DNA of 64,000 nt from Sciurus carolinensis (taxonomy: Eukaryota > Chordata > Mammalia > Rodentia > Sciuridae), in contig NC_062213.1 of the NCBI RefSeq assembly GCF_902686445.1, forward strand, positions 58,958,991 through 59,022,990, in the 5' to 3' direction. Shown piece by piece: positions 47,705-59,400 of the stretch (position 1 is its first letter; every line of letters begins with the position of its first letter). Both the position numbers and the translations under genes were made by a program. The notes below the pieces were generated by a model. It was not told the DNA's origin and made no database searches. It saw nothing but the letters and a program-made list of their open reading frames with translations.

Positions 47705-49140
47705 GGTATACTTGGGGGAAGAAGTATGGGATATCATTTTTAAATTATCAAAATTATAGAACATACAGTAAAAAGGATAAAATGGGGTACACACCTGTAT
47801 CTATAAACATCTCCATATCTATACATGAAGATGTACACACATATGTCTGTCCATTTATATCCATGTCTACACATACTGAAAGAATGTGCTGTTTTATGAA
47901 GTAAAACTCCAAAAATAAACCTCAGAATCTGCCTTTCTAGAATAGCAGAAAATTAGAAATTGCAGAATCCTTACAGTAGGCTACAAAAGAGCATGCAACC
48001 CAGCAGGCCTGTGGAAGTTGGCTCTCCTGAGACCAATAAGACTCCTGTTCCGAAACTAAACTATATATCTGCTGCCTGGGGATATCTTTGTGAACAAGGA
48101 AAGTGGATTTCTATAACCACGATGAGACAAAGCATGATTCCAAAAATTTCCCGAAAAGATATTCCTACAAAATTCAATCCAGCAGCCCTGGATCTTTACC
48201 CATTTCTGGAATCAGAAAATGGTTTCTTGGCCGACAGCTGACTTAAGTGCCAGACCTTCAACAAAAGAAGAGCTGTTTTATACAGAAAGGTTTTCCATGT
48301 AAAGACTTGCTATTTTCCCTACTGCAGGGTGATCTGTATATCAAAATATGTCAGACTCTTGTCCTTTGAGGCAAAACAATGCACAAGACAGAAGGCAATG
48401 CCTTTGATGGCTTACTTGGATAGAGTATGCAGCATTGCAAGACCCTAGCAAAACCCTGGCCTATCATAGGGAGATTCCCAGAGAGAGCAGGAGACAGTTT
48501 TCTGAACTGTGAGGAACAAATGCTAATGGAGCTGGGATTAGTGTAACTACCGTTTTCACCATCTTATGGTGTCTTCAAATATGAAAGTGATCTTTGATAT
48601 CTTCTAGTCCTGTAGTTTCCAAATTTAGTTGATTATCACACTCATATCTTTAAGTAAAGAAATAACTGAAATGCACTGTCAGAGGCTGCGAGCTAGGAAT
48701 TAGTATGTTTTTAAAATTCCATCTGGGTTCTAATTGTCAGTTTCATCTCATCTAACCTTTGATATTCTCTACACATTTGCCAACTGGATACTACAGCATT
48801 TCTAGAATATCTTTTCACAGGAATATTTCATTACTCCAAAAAGTTTGAAAGCGTTTGCTCTCTGATACAATCTCAGTGGTAATTTTTTTTTTTTTCCTGT
48901 AGGATCAATACCCAGTGAAATCAACTAGGTTCGGCCCTTACCTACTTTTTTAAATTCCTCAATACAGGTTGTCATTTGAATTCTTCACTTTCCTCCAAAA
49001 TTAAAGGAAGAGTTCAATTTATATAAATCTCAAGGTACTGATAACACAAATAAATGTTCCAAATCCAAAGTATTAATTAATTTACTTGTTCACAAAGATA
49101 AATAACCATTGTTTTAACATATATATATATATATATATAT
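47705..49140. other. no gene certain; one unexplained open frame
   Basis: The frame at 47960-48241 (93 codons after a start) encodes a normal-looking, non-repetitive composition ending LESENGFLADS and stops at 48239-48241. No domain recognised. No clear acceptor or donor flanks it. Remaining text is unassigned. Confidence 0.25.
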
Positions 49141-49144
49141 ATAT
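49119..49144. repeat. (AT)n microsatellite
   Basis: Alternating A/T run of 26 bases. Confidence 0.9.
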
Positions 49145-49145
49145 G

Positions 49146-49290
49146 TTTGACATTTGCCTCGTCCCCTAAATCATACAATCCACGAAAGCAAGGCCTGTTT
49201 CAGTCTTTTTGATGCTATATCTTCATTCCCTGCTACAGTGTCTGATATAGTGAGCTCTCAATGAGCAAATAATGAAATGAGTGATCAAAC
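49146..49290 (+). repeat. L2 3' end
   Basis: 'acaatccacgaaagcaagg', 'ttcattccctgctacagtgt' and 'gagctctcaatgagcaaat' then 'aatgaaatgagtg' follow the L2 terminus. Confidence 0.65.
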
Positions 49291-49294
49291 AGGT

Positions 49295-51190
49295 AAATAC
49301 AACATGGAGATTAAGATATGTAGTCCAGTCATTTCTCCCTAAAAGATTTTTACCCCACTTTCTGTTTAGAAGAAAACACATGAACATCTGTTGGTGCACT
49401 AAGAAGAAAACAGAAACCCATCAATGTGATACATGTGTAACTCCATCAGCCATTTAAGATGAGATCTTTGTTAAAGCTCAGTGTAGATTCAGTTCTGAGA
49501 ACCCAGAAGTGATTGAGTTTAGAGAAGATCTCAAAGACCTTTAAGTTAATGCTCATTTTCTAATTCTAGAGGTAATTCAGAACCCATTTTCTGGATGGAA
49601 AAAAAAATTTGTGGTATCATCTCAAAGGCAAAAGTTAAAAAGTAGTGCCAGCTACAGAAGCTTTGAACATTCATTTTTTCAGCTGTGAGCTCCATTTACT
49701 ACTACTCATTTGCAAATTCACACTTGGCAGACTTGAAAACTGGTATTTAAAAGTGTAATATACAGTTCCTTTTCTGTAGGCAAACTTCTAAGAAAGAATG
49801 GAGATTGAAGTAAAGGCACATAAAAGGAAACACAAATAGTTATTTTCTATGAACTATATTCACCCCTTTTCAAGTTGATGAATATGGCTATGTTCCTCTT
49901 CAAAGCAAATTTCAATTGAAGGCCAATGGCAGAGATAAAGTTAAGAATGGCTTTTCAGGAATGACAGGTCCTAGATATAATAGTGTAACCAAGTGTACTT
50001 ATAGAAATTAAAAAAGAAAGTACCTTCCCAATAATAAAATGCAGAAGTTATCTCCAAGTACAAAATGCAATGCCAATAGAATAGATGTGCTGACAAGACA
50101 TGAGTAATATTTTCCACATATAAGAAAAGCTTTCATCTCAGAATACTTTTTTTCAAAGCTATTTTTGTGCCTTAATTAAGATCCACAGAACTCAGTGGAT
50201 TGTTTTTTTTTTTTTCCTCCATTTACTAATATATTAACTAGGCACAGAAATGCTTGCCAAAAACCACATAAAGAGGGAAAAAGTCAGTTGGATAACTGAA
50301 GACAGAAAATACCTGACTTTCGTTTAAACTTTCCTTTGGTTACAGAGAGAAATAGGGAAATGTTTATCCAGAGATTTCACTGTCTTTTTCTGAGACACAA
50401 CTTCATATACTCCCTCACAGTCTACCCCTAATCTATTAATAAGGGAGGGTATCAAAAATGACATTGACCTTGGCCATGCTTTATTAAACCCATAGACATA
50501 AATGCTGAACTAGGCAGCCAATAGTTCAGTCTCACTGTGCTTTAGACTCAAGAAAGTAGCTCCAGAGAAACTTTTAGTATGAGCTAATATGGGAGCTTAT
50601 CATGTTTTCTTGCATAATTTCCTCTTAATTTATTTTCATGGTAAACAGTCAGAAGAAATTATGCAATGGCAATGTTCTAACAGTAGGAACACTGGCAGCT
50701 CAACTTCTGACCTCACCCTATGTCAACAGGCCTTACAAAATTGAAAACTTCAAGTAAGTTTTTAAATTGTTTATATCAAATAGAATTATGTCTGAAATAG
50801 CTATAGATAAAATATTATTTTATCCTGATTATTTCATCAAATATAAGAAACATTTACATTTCATACCAATAAAAAAAAATCCCTCTGTTTAACAAGAAAA
50901 GCAGCAAGAAATATTTCAATTATCCATATCATGACCATTGTGAAAAGATAAAAATCACAGATTCACAAATATTGCATGGGTGGAGAGGTAGAAGTAGAGG
51001 TAGAGACTTTAATATTACTGTGCATTATTTTTAAAAAATGAGACAATGCCTTTAGTAATATGCAAACACACAACTACTCTTTGTCAAAATCTACTAGGCT
51101 GGAATCTAATTTTTTCCCCAATACTAAAAGAAATCTAAATATTAATTCTCCACATAACAGGGGAGTAAACGCTGCTTAAAAAATGGTGCG
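49295..51190. other. AT-rich DNA, nothing recognised
   Basis: No repeat family or exon supported. Confidence 0.3.
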
Positions 51191-51194
51191 CTCA

Positions 51195-51295
51195 CTGAGG
51201 ACAGGATCTGCATCCACTCCCTTTGTAGCCGTCCTACTCTCCTTTGGGGTCCAGCACAGGGCACTTTTAACCAATGAGAGTAAATAAACACCTGC
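51195..51295 (+). repeat. L2 3' end fragment
   Basis: 'actgaggacaggatctgcat' and 'ggtccagcacagggcac' match L2 terminal motifs. Confidence 0.5.
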
Positions 51296-51454
51296 CTTAC
51301 TAGAACATCAGTCTAACAAAACATATTTCAGAAGATTTAGGGTATCATTAAATTACCAATTTTTCATTCCTGCAAATGCAGAGAATTCAGTTGGTCAATA
51401 TTTTTCAAAGAACACAGTATGACTCAAATAAATGGTTAATACTGAGATATCAAA

Positions 51455-51598
51455 AAGAGTCTTGGTAGTTCAGTGATAGAGCACTCACCTAGCATGTGTG
51501 AGGCACTGGGTTCAATCCTCAGCACCCCATTAAAATAAATAAATAAAATAAAGGCGTAGTGTCCATCTACAACTAAATTTTTTTTTTTCTAAAGAAAG
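51455..51598 (+). mobile_element. ID-type SINE, full length
   Basis: 'gtcttggtagttcagtgata' (box A), 'gagcactcacctagcatgtg' and 'ggttcaatcctcagcaccc' (box B) form the ID body, followed by an A/T-rich tail with 'gtgtccatctacaacta', which I associate with sciurid ID copies. AAAGAGTC on both sides is a plausible target-site duplication. The RNA polymerase III boxes look largely intact. Confidence 0.85.
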
Positions 51599-51869
51599 AG
51601 TCCAAACTGACTTACATATTGCTATGGGTGATATTTCTAATTGGCCATCCCTCACTCTTCCCCTTCCACCCTGAAAGTCCCTAAATCTCTATCCACCTTC
51701 TCATTACTTCTTTTCTTCTTTGCAGGTAATACAGTCTTCCTCAAAGATCAACTCTTCCAGTTGCACCATTATTTCCATCCCTCTGAGTGGCATAGGCCCT
51801 TTCTTTCCGGGGACTCCACTCCATTCTGTGTCTCCTTTTTGTTTAATTGTCCTGTTTAACACTGTGGGT

Positions 51870-52095
51870 ACTGGGACCAGAATAAGTAGCTCAAATCCTG
51901 ACTAGGCCATGACTGTTACCAGTCATGTGAACCTTGGTCAATTAAGTTTTCATTGCCATAGTTTCCTTATCTTCTAAATGATCATAATAATAGTACCTAA
52001 AAGGGTTGCTTGGGAATTAAATGAGGTAATATATCTAAAGAACGTAGGATATTATCTAGCCACCACCAAATAAGTGCTCAGTAAATGTTGATCTC
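51870..52095 (+). repeat. MIR
   Basis: 'gtcatgtgaaccttggtcaa', 'gtttccttatcttctaaatg', 'gttgcttgggaattaaatga' and 'agtgctcagtaaatgttg' give a near full-length MIR in order. Confidence 0.7.
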
Positions 52096-52274
52096 AATCT
52101 TCTCACTGATCTAATAGGCCAGAGGGAAACAGAAGATGAATAAAGAGAATTGCAAATATGATCCAAAAAAATGAGATATTCTTTAAAGGAAAGCAAAAAA
52201 GGAATTGATCTGGTAAAAAATAAGAAATGATTAGCAGTGAAGAGAATTCAGCTGATGTTAGTGATTGCCAATCC

Positions 52275-52800
52275 AATAATTCTAGATACATCCCAAGAGA
52301 AATAAAAACACATGTCCGCACAAAACCTCATATACAAATGTTGATAACATCATTATCCATGATAGCCAAAAAAGTGAGAACAACCCAAATGTCCAATTGG
52401 GGATGAATAAAATGCATCATATCTATATAACAAATTTAGTAGTATGAAAGAATGAAGTCCTGATACGTGCTACAGCACAGATGAACTTTGAAAACATTAT
52501 GCCAAGTGAAAGAAGCAAGTCACAAAAGATTCTATATACTAAGATTGCATCTATATTAAATGTCCAGAATAGTCAAATCTATAGAGACAGAAAGCAATTA
52601 GCAGTTGCCTAGGGCCATGGTGGGGAAGGTTGGGGATGGTTGCAGGCAGCTAAAATGTTACAGGATTTCTTTGGGGATGATAAAAAGATCCCCAAATTGA
52701 TTGTGATAATGGTTGCATAATTTTCTAAAAATCACTGAATTGTACTTTAAATGGATGAATTGCATGATATATGAATTTTATCACAATCAAGTTACTGCCA
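52275..52800 (+). repeat. ancient LINE-1 3' portion
   Basis: Plus-strand L1 text: 'caacccaaatgtccaattgg', 'tgaaagaagcaagtcacaaa', 'cactgaattgtactttaaat' and 'tgaattgcatgatatatgaa', the ends of ORF2 and the 3' UTR of an L1M-type element. Non-coding. Confidence 0.75.
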
Positions 52801-53029
52801 ATAGAAAAGCAGCACAACAAAGACAAGAGCGCAAAGTTTACTGCTCTGTCAACAAGGTAGATTTTGTAGCACAGAATTTTGTTCCTTCCCTTTATAATTT
52901 ACATCTGCTATCTTAGAAATTAGAAAGTTTGAATAATATTTTCCTAAATAATTGCATGCTTAAGTATTGAGACTGCTGTTTTATTTATTCCATCATTTTA
53001 CCACTAAGGGCAATTTAAGAAGATATTTG

Positions 53030-53051
53030 TTAGGGTAACATATTACCCTAA
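53030..53051. repeat. perfect 9-bp inverted repeat
   Basis: Arms TTAGGGTAA and TTACCCTAA with loop CATA. Each arm contains one TTAGGG unit, but there is no array. Confidence 0.85.
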
Positions 53052-53745
53052 TATTCAAGGATACTTTAAGTATCTTGAGAAATCTGTACTGATTTTAGGA
53101 CCAAAGAACAGAACAGAGTACTAATTAGGTAGACATTAATTTGAGAAAAGTTGTGCTTTAAAAAATACATCTTAAGAGGCTTAGTGTAAAAGACTTCACA
53201 AAGGATACCTACTCAAAGGATCAGGATCTATCTCTTTTAGGGCAAAAAGACTTAATGTGCTCCCACAATTAGTGAGCTCACTTTCTTTTTGGAGAACCTA
53301 TCACTTTTACCAAATCATATCCTGTTCCCTGAACCTTTGATTAGTCATGTGTACATACAGAACTTATTTCAGTGCTTGTTGACGAGTCTTGCACAACATC
53401 ATCAAAGGTTTATTATCTCTAGAGATGGAGAACACTTACAATGCACAGGAAGAAATTTCTGAGATCTACTTTAAAACAAAATAAGAGGCATTAATGATTA
53501 ACTCATGATCTTCATCAATTTTTAATACATTTCCATATATTGCATTCTTACTCCTCTTTCTCTTACACACACTCACACACACACAATTTGTTCTAAGGTT
53601 TGAGCAACAGAAGTATCAGTACATCTCTCTTCTGGATATATACAAAATTTATTCTTGAAATACTGTCTACATGTGAACTAAAACATATCTACATTCTTCT
53701 TCATTCACCAAAAGAACTGGGTTGCTCACTTTTTGGAAGAGTGTA

Positions 53746-53747
<2 letters not shown>

Positions 53748-53777
<30 letters not shown>
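53748..53777. repeat. (TG)n microsatellite
   Basis: About 15 GT units, uninterrupted; likely polymorphic. Confidence 0.9.
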
Positions 53778-53780
<3 letters not shown>

Positions 53781-54477
53781 GTTTCAATATATTCCTGTAC
53801 CAATGGTTTTCCAATAAATTATCAAGTTGCTGCAATTTAAGGGGCATCCATCATTCCCCTGGAAGGAATTAAGTGACCCAGTACATGCTACAGGAATTTA
53901 TAAGTAAATATACCTGACAGTCTATTTAGAAACATATATCTAAATAATTGTTAATAAAATTGATAAATTGGGTAGTAATGAAGATATTTTCTTATTTGTG
54001 ACTTAAAGACGGTACTATAGAGTTCTTTCTAAAGCCCATCTTAGTTTTTCTGATACTTTAGGGAATTAACAGAGTTACAAATTGTATTTCTTTGAAAAAA
54101 AGTTATTTATGAATTCTCCTTATAACTATTTTTAAGGAATTTGGCAATGAGATAGTAGAGTACCCTCTCAAGGAGTAGTCATCCAGGAAAAATTTGGTAT
54201 AGCTACACCACCCAAATAAGTCTCTTTTTAAATTACTTAATTTTCTAATAAAAGTCAAAATCAAGCAAAAAATAATAAACCAGAACTTGCTTTTAGTCGT
54301 TTTTTTCCTCAAAAGACATTGAGGGACTTTTGTTTTAAAAACAGTGATATTTAATAACATCACATTGTATATAAAAGAGTTTTCTGCCTTTCAGTATTGC
54401 ACAAAATAAATTTACCAAATAAAAAATTCTGAAAGGCAAATTCCGGAATTGAATAATTTCCATTTTAGCAGATGAAT

Positions 54478-54483
<6 letters not shown>

Positions 54484-54513
<30 letters not shown>
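54484..54513. repeat. A30 homopolymer
   Basis: Thirty uninterrupted A with no SINE or L1 body recognised upstream. May be the tail of a retrocopy whose body I do not recognise. Confidence 0.7.
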
Positions 54514-54517
<4 letters not shown>

Positions 54518-55704
54518 ATTAGGTGTAAAAGTTGAGAATTACCTTCCTCTCCCCCATCACTGATGCCACCTACTCTGTTACTCATGGGGAAGTGTTCCAA
54601 GTATATTGTTTTAAGGAAAAGTCTTGTAAACTGACTATCAGAAGTGATGGCAATCTGTCCTGATTTCCCCCAATTGAAAATGAATGATTTTAGAGCCTAA
54701 TGACTCATGGTCGTGTTACTCTCAAACCTGCCACTTGTATAGTTAGAAATATTTAAAGTCTTTGAAAGATACTACACAATGTTATCAAAACATCCTCACA
54801 GGTTTTATACACACGAGCTATAGTGATGGGGAGCTTCCATACTGTTAACAATTCTGTCCTTTCAAATTAAGACTATTCTAGTTTCCAATAAAAGAATATT
54901 TCATTAATAAATGTGGCCAACGAAAGCCATGTCAATGACTAACTTTTTTTTTTTTTTTTTTTAAAGATCAGGGAGCCAGATTCGGGGGCTCAAGATTTTC
55001 CCAAATACCTTTGAGCTTAGTCAATTTCAACAGTTCAAACAAGACTTTAGGTTTCACACAAAAATTAGAAAAATTTCAAGGAAAGAGAGATGGAAAGAGA
55101 GCTCAAGAGCAACATACTTTAGAAAGAAAATTCATGGATGAAACTAAAAGAAAGAAGAGAAAGAGAAAAGTAATAAAAGAAATAATCCAAAAAAAGGTGA
55201 TTTTCAGAAATTCTACAGGTAGCACATGAATAGAAATTCCTCCAGGAGTTATAAGGATGCCAGGGAAAAGGCATGGAAGGAGACAGGTGAAGTGCAGCGA
55301 GTAGGCTGTGCTTTAGTTGCTCCTCTGTAGTAAGTTAAATGCTCAGGGAGGCAGCCCCTCCTTTCAGATCAGCAGGGTACCATTCAGTACATTACTGCTA
55401 AGGTACCCTGGTGACCTGAATAACTTAGTGCAACTTCCACAGGTGCTTAACTTGCAAGTCCTAGGAAGTTCAGGCACTAGATGTGATAAATATTCTACTA
55501 GTCCTTTCTATTTAATATACCAAACACCCAAAGATGCCAGTAGAAAGAAGCTTTGGGAAAGGAAAGAATGAAAATGAAAGAATTCTGTCCTGACAGGAAA
55601 TATTCAGGTGACAATTTTAACTAGAAGTTTCTCCTTCCAGTTTACAGAAGACCCAAGAGTTGCAAGCTTATCATTGTAATATTCTGCACTCACTTCGTGC
55701 ATGT

Positions 55705-55808
55705 GAAATCTTTTTTTCTTTTTTTCTTTTCTGCAGTGCTGGGGGTTGAACCCAGGACCTTGTGCTTGCAAAGCAGGCACTCTACAAACCGAGCCATAAC
55801 CCCAGCCC
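55705..55808 (-). mobile_element. ID-type SINE, antisense, full length
   Basis: A T-rich tract (55710-55732) is the tail; then 'gtgctgggggttgaaccc' (box B in reverse), 'aaagcaggcactctacaa' and 'ccgagccataaccccagccc' (5' end in reverse). TGAAAT occurs on both sides as a possible target-site duplication. Confidence 0.85.
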
Positions 55809-56004
55809 CATCTGAAATACCTTTAAAGAAACCTGCTAGCCTGGTGCAGTGGACATAGGCTCCACAATGGTGAGCCCTAGATGAAACTGTAAAGTTTGCC
55901 TCTGAAGGCCCCAGTCTTTCTCCTTCCTTCTCACACCCTACTCTTCCATTCATCAAATTAAAAAAGTGTTCTAATTAGTTAAGACTCATAAGTAGACCAG
56001 GGCT

Positions 56005-56215
56005 TGGGCAGGGAAGCCACCAGGGTTACAATTTTAGCACAGACTCTTACTATCTGTGAGAACTTGAACAAGGTCATTTTTCTCTGAATTTCAGTTTCCT
56101 CATAGGTTTGAGTGGGAATAATAACATAACTATTAGGAAGCATGTGTGAGATAATGTACCTAGAGTGGTTAACTTACTAAGATCATTGTCAGTAAATGTT
56201 TTCAAAAGTTAGTGC
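56005..56215 (+). repeat. MIR
   Basis: 'ctcttactatctgtgagaac', 'ttgaacaaggtcatttttct', 'ttcagtttcctcataggttt', 'tgtgtgagataatgtaccta' give a good MIR in order. Confidence 0.75.
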
Positions 56216-56218
56216 CTA

Positions 56219-56458
56219 GCCAGGTGTGGTGGTGAATGCCTGTAATTCCAGTGGCTTTGGAGACCGAGGTAGGAGGATTGTGGAGTTCAAAGAAAGCCAG
56301 GCTTTACTGTCCCAAACACCCAAACAAGCCAGTAAAAAGAGTTCAAAGTCAACCTCAGCAACTTAGCAAAGCCCTAAGCAACTTAGCAAGACCCTGTCCT
56401 CAAAAATAAATAAATAAAAAGATTGGGGATGTTAGGTTAGACCCTTGGGTGGGGGGGT
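56219..56458 (+). mobile_element. B1-dID SINE with internal insertion
   Basis: The B1-like half begins 'gccaggtgtggtggtgaatg' and 'tgcctgtaattccagtggc'. It then holds an unexpected segment (about 56294-56338) flanked by GAGTTCAAAG, and resumes with 'tcaacctcagcaacttagca', a duplicated 'aagcaacttagcaag', and 'accctgtcctcaaaaataaa'. The ID half ('gattggggatgttaggttag') is worn and ends near 56458. The insertion resembles DNA 0.8 kb upstream (see findings). Confidence 0.75.
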
Positions 56459-56459
56459 T

Positions 56460-59400
56460 CATTATAAAAGGCAATAAAATGTATAAGTACTTATCAACAT
56501 GGTTTCACTGCTGACAAACCAAAAATCAGTATTTTAAAATTTTGAACAATCTTCTCCTAAACTGGAGTTAACAGTTGGATCTATCAATAACTCATTCCTT
56601 CCACCCTTAGTCTTGCATTCCACTAATTTTATCAGCACATATACAAAGATTTAATTCTTCAACCCCAATATTTCTCTGTACTACTCCCTTAAAAACTGCA
56701 TGATAAGCAAATGTAAACCTAACACTATTTCTTTAGCAATAGGAAACAAAAATGTGTATTATATGCTATCACTACTTCCATCAAAAGGAAGTCCTTAGGA
56801 AAACCTAAGTAGGACCTCCATATAATTTTACATTTACACATGCATATTTACTATAACAGGTATATTTTCAAGGCTACAAAAGTCCTTTACCTTAAAAATA
56901 GAAAAATAGACCTTAAAAATAGGAATTGCAGAATACCTATGAAAGATTATAAAACTATGTTAACGAAAATGCTGTCACATACAGCTGTTCTTATATATGA
57001 TAATAATGGTACTGTTTATATAATAATGGTACTGGTCATATAATTATGTATCTTTAAGCATTACTTTCAGTGGTCATATATTGGAAACCTAATTTACAGA
57101 GATTCTCCAAGAGTCATACTACATTAACATCCTGGTTATACAAAGGGATCGCCTGGAGTTGACACATTTTGTATTGTTTTAAAATTAAGGGCATTTCTTC
57201 TATATTTTTGAGGCAATGTGTTAGTAGCATCATCCTCCTGTTTGAGAGGCAATATAAACGTTCCAACTAATAGAAAAACTCTATTCTGCCCTCAAATTTC
57301 TACCATCATCCTGCCTTAAACTGATCAGTAAAATCTCTCCGAACACTAGGACAACTAGAGTAAGCCCAGATACACAAGGGACACTGCAGGACATCTACTA
57401 ATTCAAGAGGCCATGCACACTCCATCCTTTGCTTAACCACTGTTGAAAGCAACAATGGGAGCTCTAGATGGCTATGGAGTTAGCTCTTAATTTTATTGAC
57501 ATGCCCGACATCTATCCACCAAATCTAGCTTATAATTTTGGAGAGAGTTAGAAAGCACCATCTTAGGAATCCCTGCGCCTCTGAGCAGCACTTAGGTAGA
57601 CAGTTCATATCCCACCACATTAATGGGACCCAAACAGCATTCACAGTGACATTTCAAAACCTGGCACATAGCAAGTGCTTAGTAAATGCATCTGCATTTA
57701 TTGGAAGTAAACACTGGGATGCTGGTGTGGGCATTCTATAGACAGAACTTTGATCCTTGTGCTTGCACAGGTCACCACACTCCTAGGTTTACAGAAACTG
57801 CAAAGACTTTTTGTAATGGTTATAGGTGGCTAAGTCTCTCCTGTTGCTCTTCATTTATTGAATAAATCAGATCCTTCTTTGCTCTCCTGAAATACACTGA
57901 TAATTTGGAGGGAAAGTGCCTTTAAGGCTTGAAGTATCTGAATAATGAACAAATCTCCACATCTAATTGAATTCAGCCTGAGCCTAGGCTCAGACTCAAA
58001 GCAAACTTGGTAAAGCATTTCCAGTAGAACTCAGGAAGGCCAGATGTTCTGGAAGCAGAACTGTGGTCATTATGCACATGCCAGCTCCTCCTCACTCCAC
58101 CCCAGGCCAAGACCCTTTCAGCAGTGTGGGGCCTGCCTAACATATGACTCTGGCTGTATTGTTGCATGGCATCCCAGCACCCATGTGAGCATTTCAGCAA
58201 ATTTACACAAGTCCCACTGATAGGGACGATTAAATTCAAGCCAAGGAAACACAGGACAAGAGTACATTAATTAAGAGATGATACTTCCATCTGCTTTACC
58301 TCAGGGAGGGCAAGAAATGAGCCATTTACTACTTTTGGTTAAATCAGACCTGCACTTAATATGAGATAGAAAGAACAAAAGTTACACACAAAATAAGTAG
58401 CACAAATCATAAAGCCTAGTTGATATGTTCCTGATATGAATGGTAGCTCCAAATTGTTGACTGTGTTTCTGGGGTATGGTTGTGTGATTGTGTAATTGTG
58501 TGGGGGTGGTGTGTGTGCAGGTATACACACGCACACATGCATGTGTAAATGAAGGAGTAAATGGAGAAAGCTTTTGAGGAAGGACACTCTCCTACCTTCC
58601 ACTGATTCCTGATATAATCCCTCCACTTTCCCCAAACACGGAAATTCATTCAGATTAAGTAGTCCTTTAAAAATACAAATAAACTGAAGAAGGTTTGAGA
58701 GTCATTTACTCCTTTGGACACAGTACTCTGCTTTTATAAAAAGGCTCGCTTGACTTTGATTAAAGAAATGCTCATTTTCTTTGGGGAATTAGGTAACCTT
58801 GCAACACAGAGTATTTTCATGATGAGAAAATCTGGGTGGGATAAAATAATGAGGATTTGAAGAAAACAACAGCATAACAGCATGAGTCTGACGTTTAGGG
58901 AGATGGTAGCATCGGGTAAGGAAAGTCTTGTAGAAAGAAGATAGGAGTGTTCCGGTGACACACTTTGCTTTTTAAAAAATTTTGTCTGGTTTGATAACAA
59001 TTTCACAGACTGAAATTATTTTATCTATCCCAATGTGAATATAATAAGTTTCCAATGCTTGGTCTAAATTAATCTTTCTAGGAATTGCTATGTGTCCATC
59101 TATATTTTGATAGACAGCTTTTTTTGATAGTCATATTTTTTTTCTTGAGAAATATAAAAAGGGTTTTCAGTTCCTAATGTAACATGTTGCTTGCCAAGAG
59201 AATGCAGTTAAAAAGGTCCATATTTGTGTTGAAGTAGTCCTGTTATAACACATAGCTGTGCTTCACAAATGTCAAGCTTAAAAACAGAAGCAGACGTAGT
59301 CAGTAGGGCTGGCCAATTACATTGTGATCTGAAAACACCAGTGATTTATTAGTTGCTATTAGCTAAGCAACTCCTTTTTATTTGATCTGTGTATTTACTA

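Larger units (their letters stand above)
52805..55700. other. AT-rich DNA with simple repeats, no gene
   Basis: Contains a TG microsatellite (53748-53777), a perfect 9-bp inverted repeat (53030-53051), and homopolymer runs (54484-54513 A; about 54943-54962 T). A purine-rich tract lies at 55075-55200. No exon supported. Confidence 0.35.

Noticed and set aside
48600..48730. hAT/MER-type DNA transposon
   Set aside because: Only loose resemblance to the 'gtttccaaa ... tctgggttct' layout; no terminal repeats could be matched.
58339..58649. Minus-strand frames of 77-98 codons rich in H, C and P
   Set aside because: They run through a GT-rich low-complexity tract, which explains the repeated residues.
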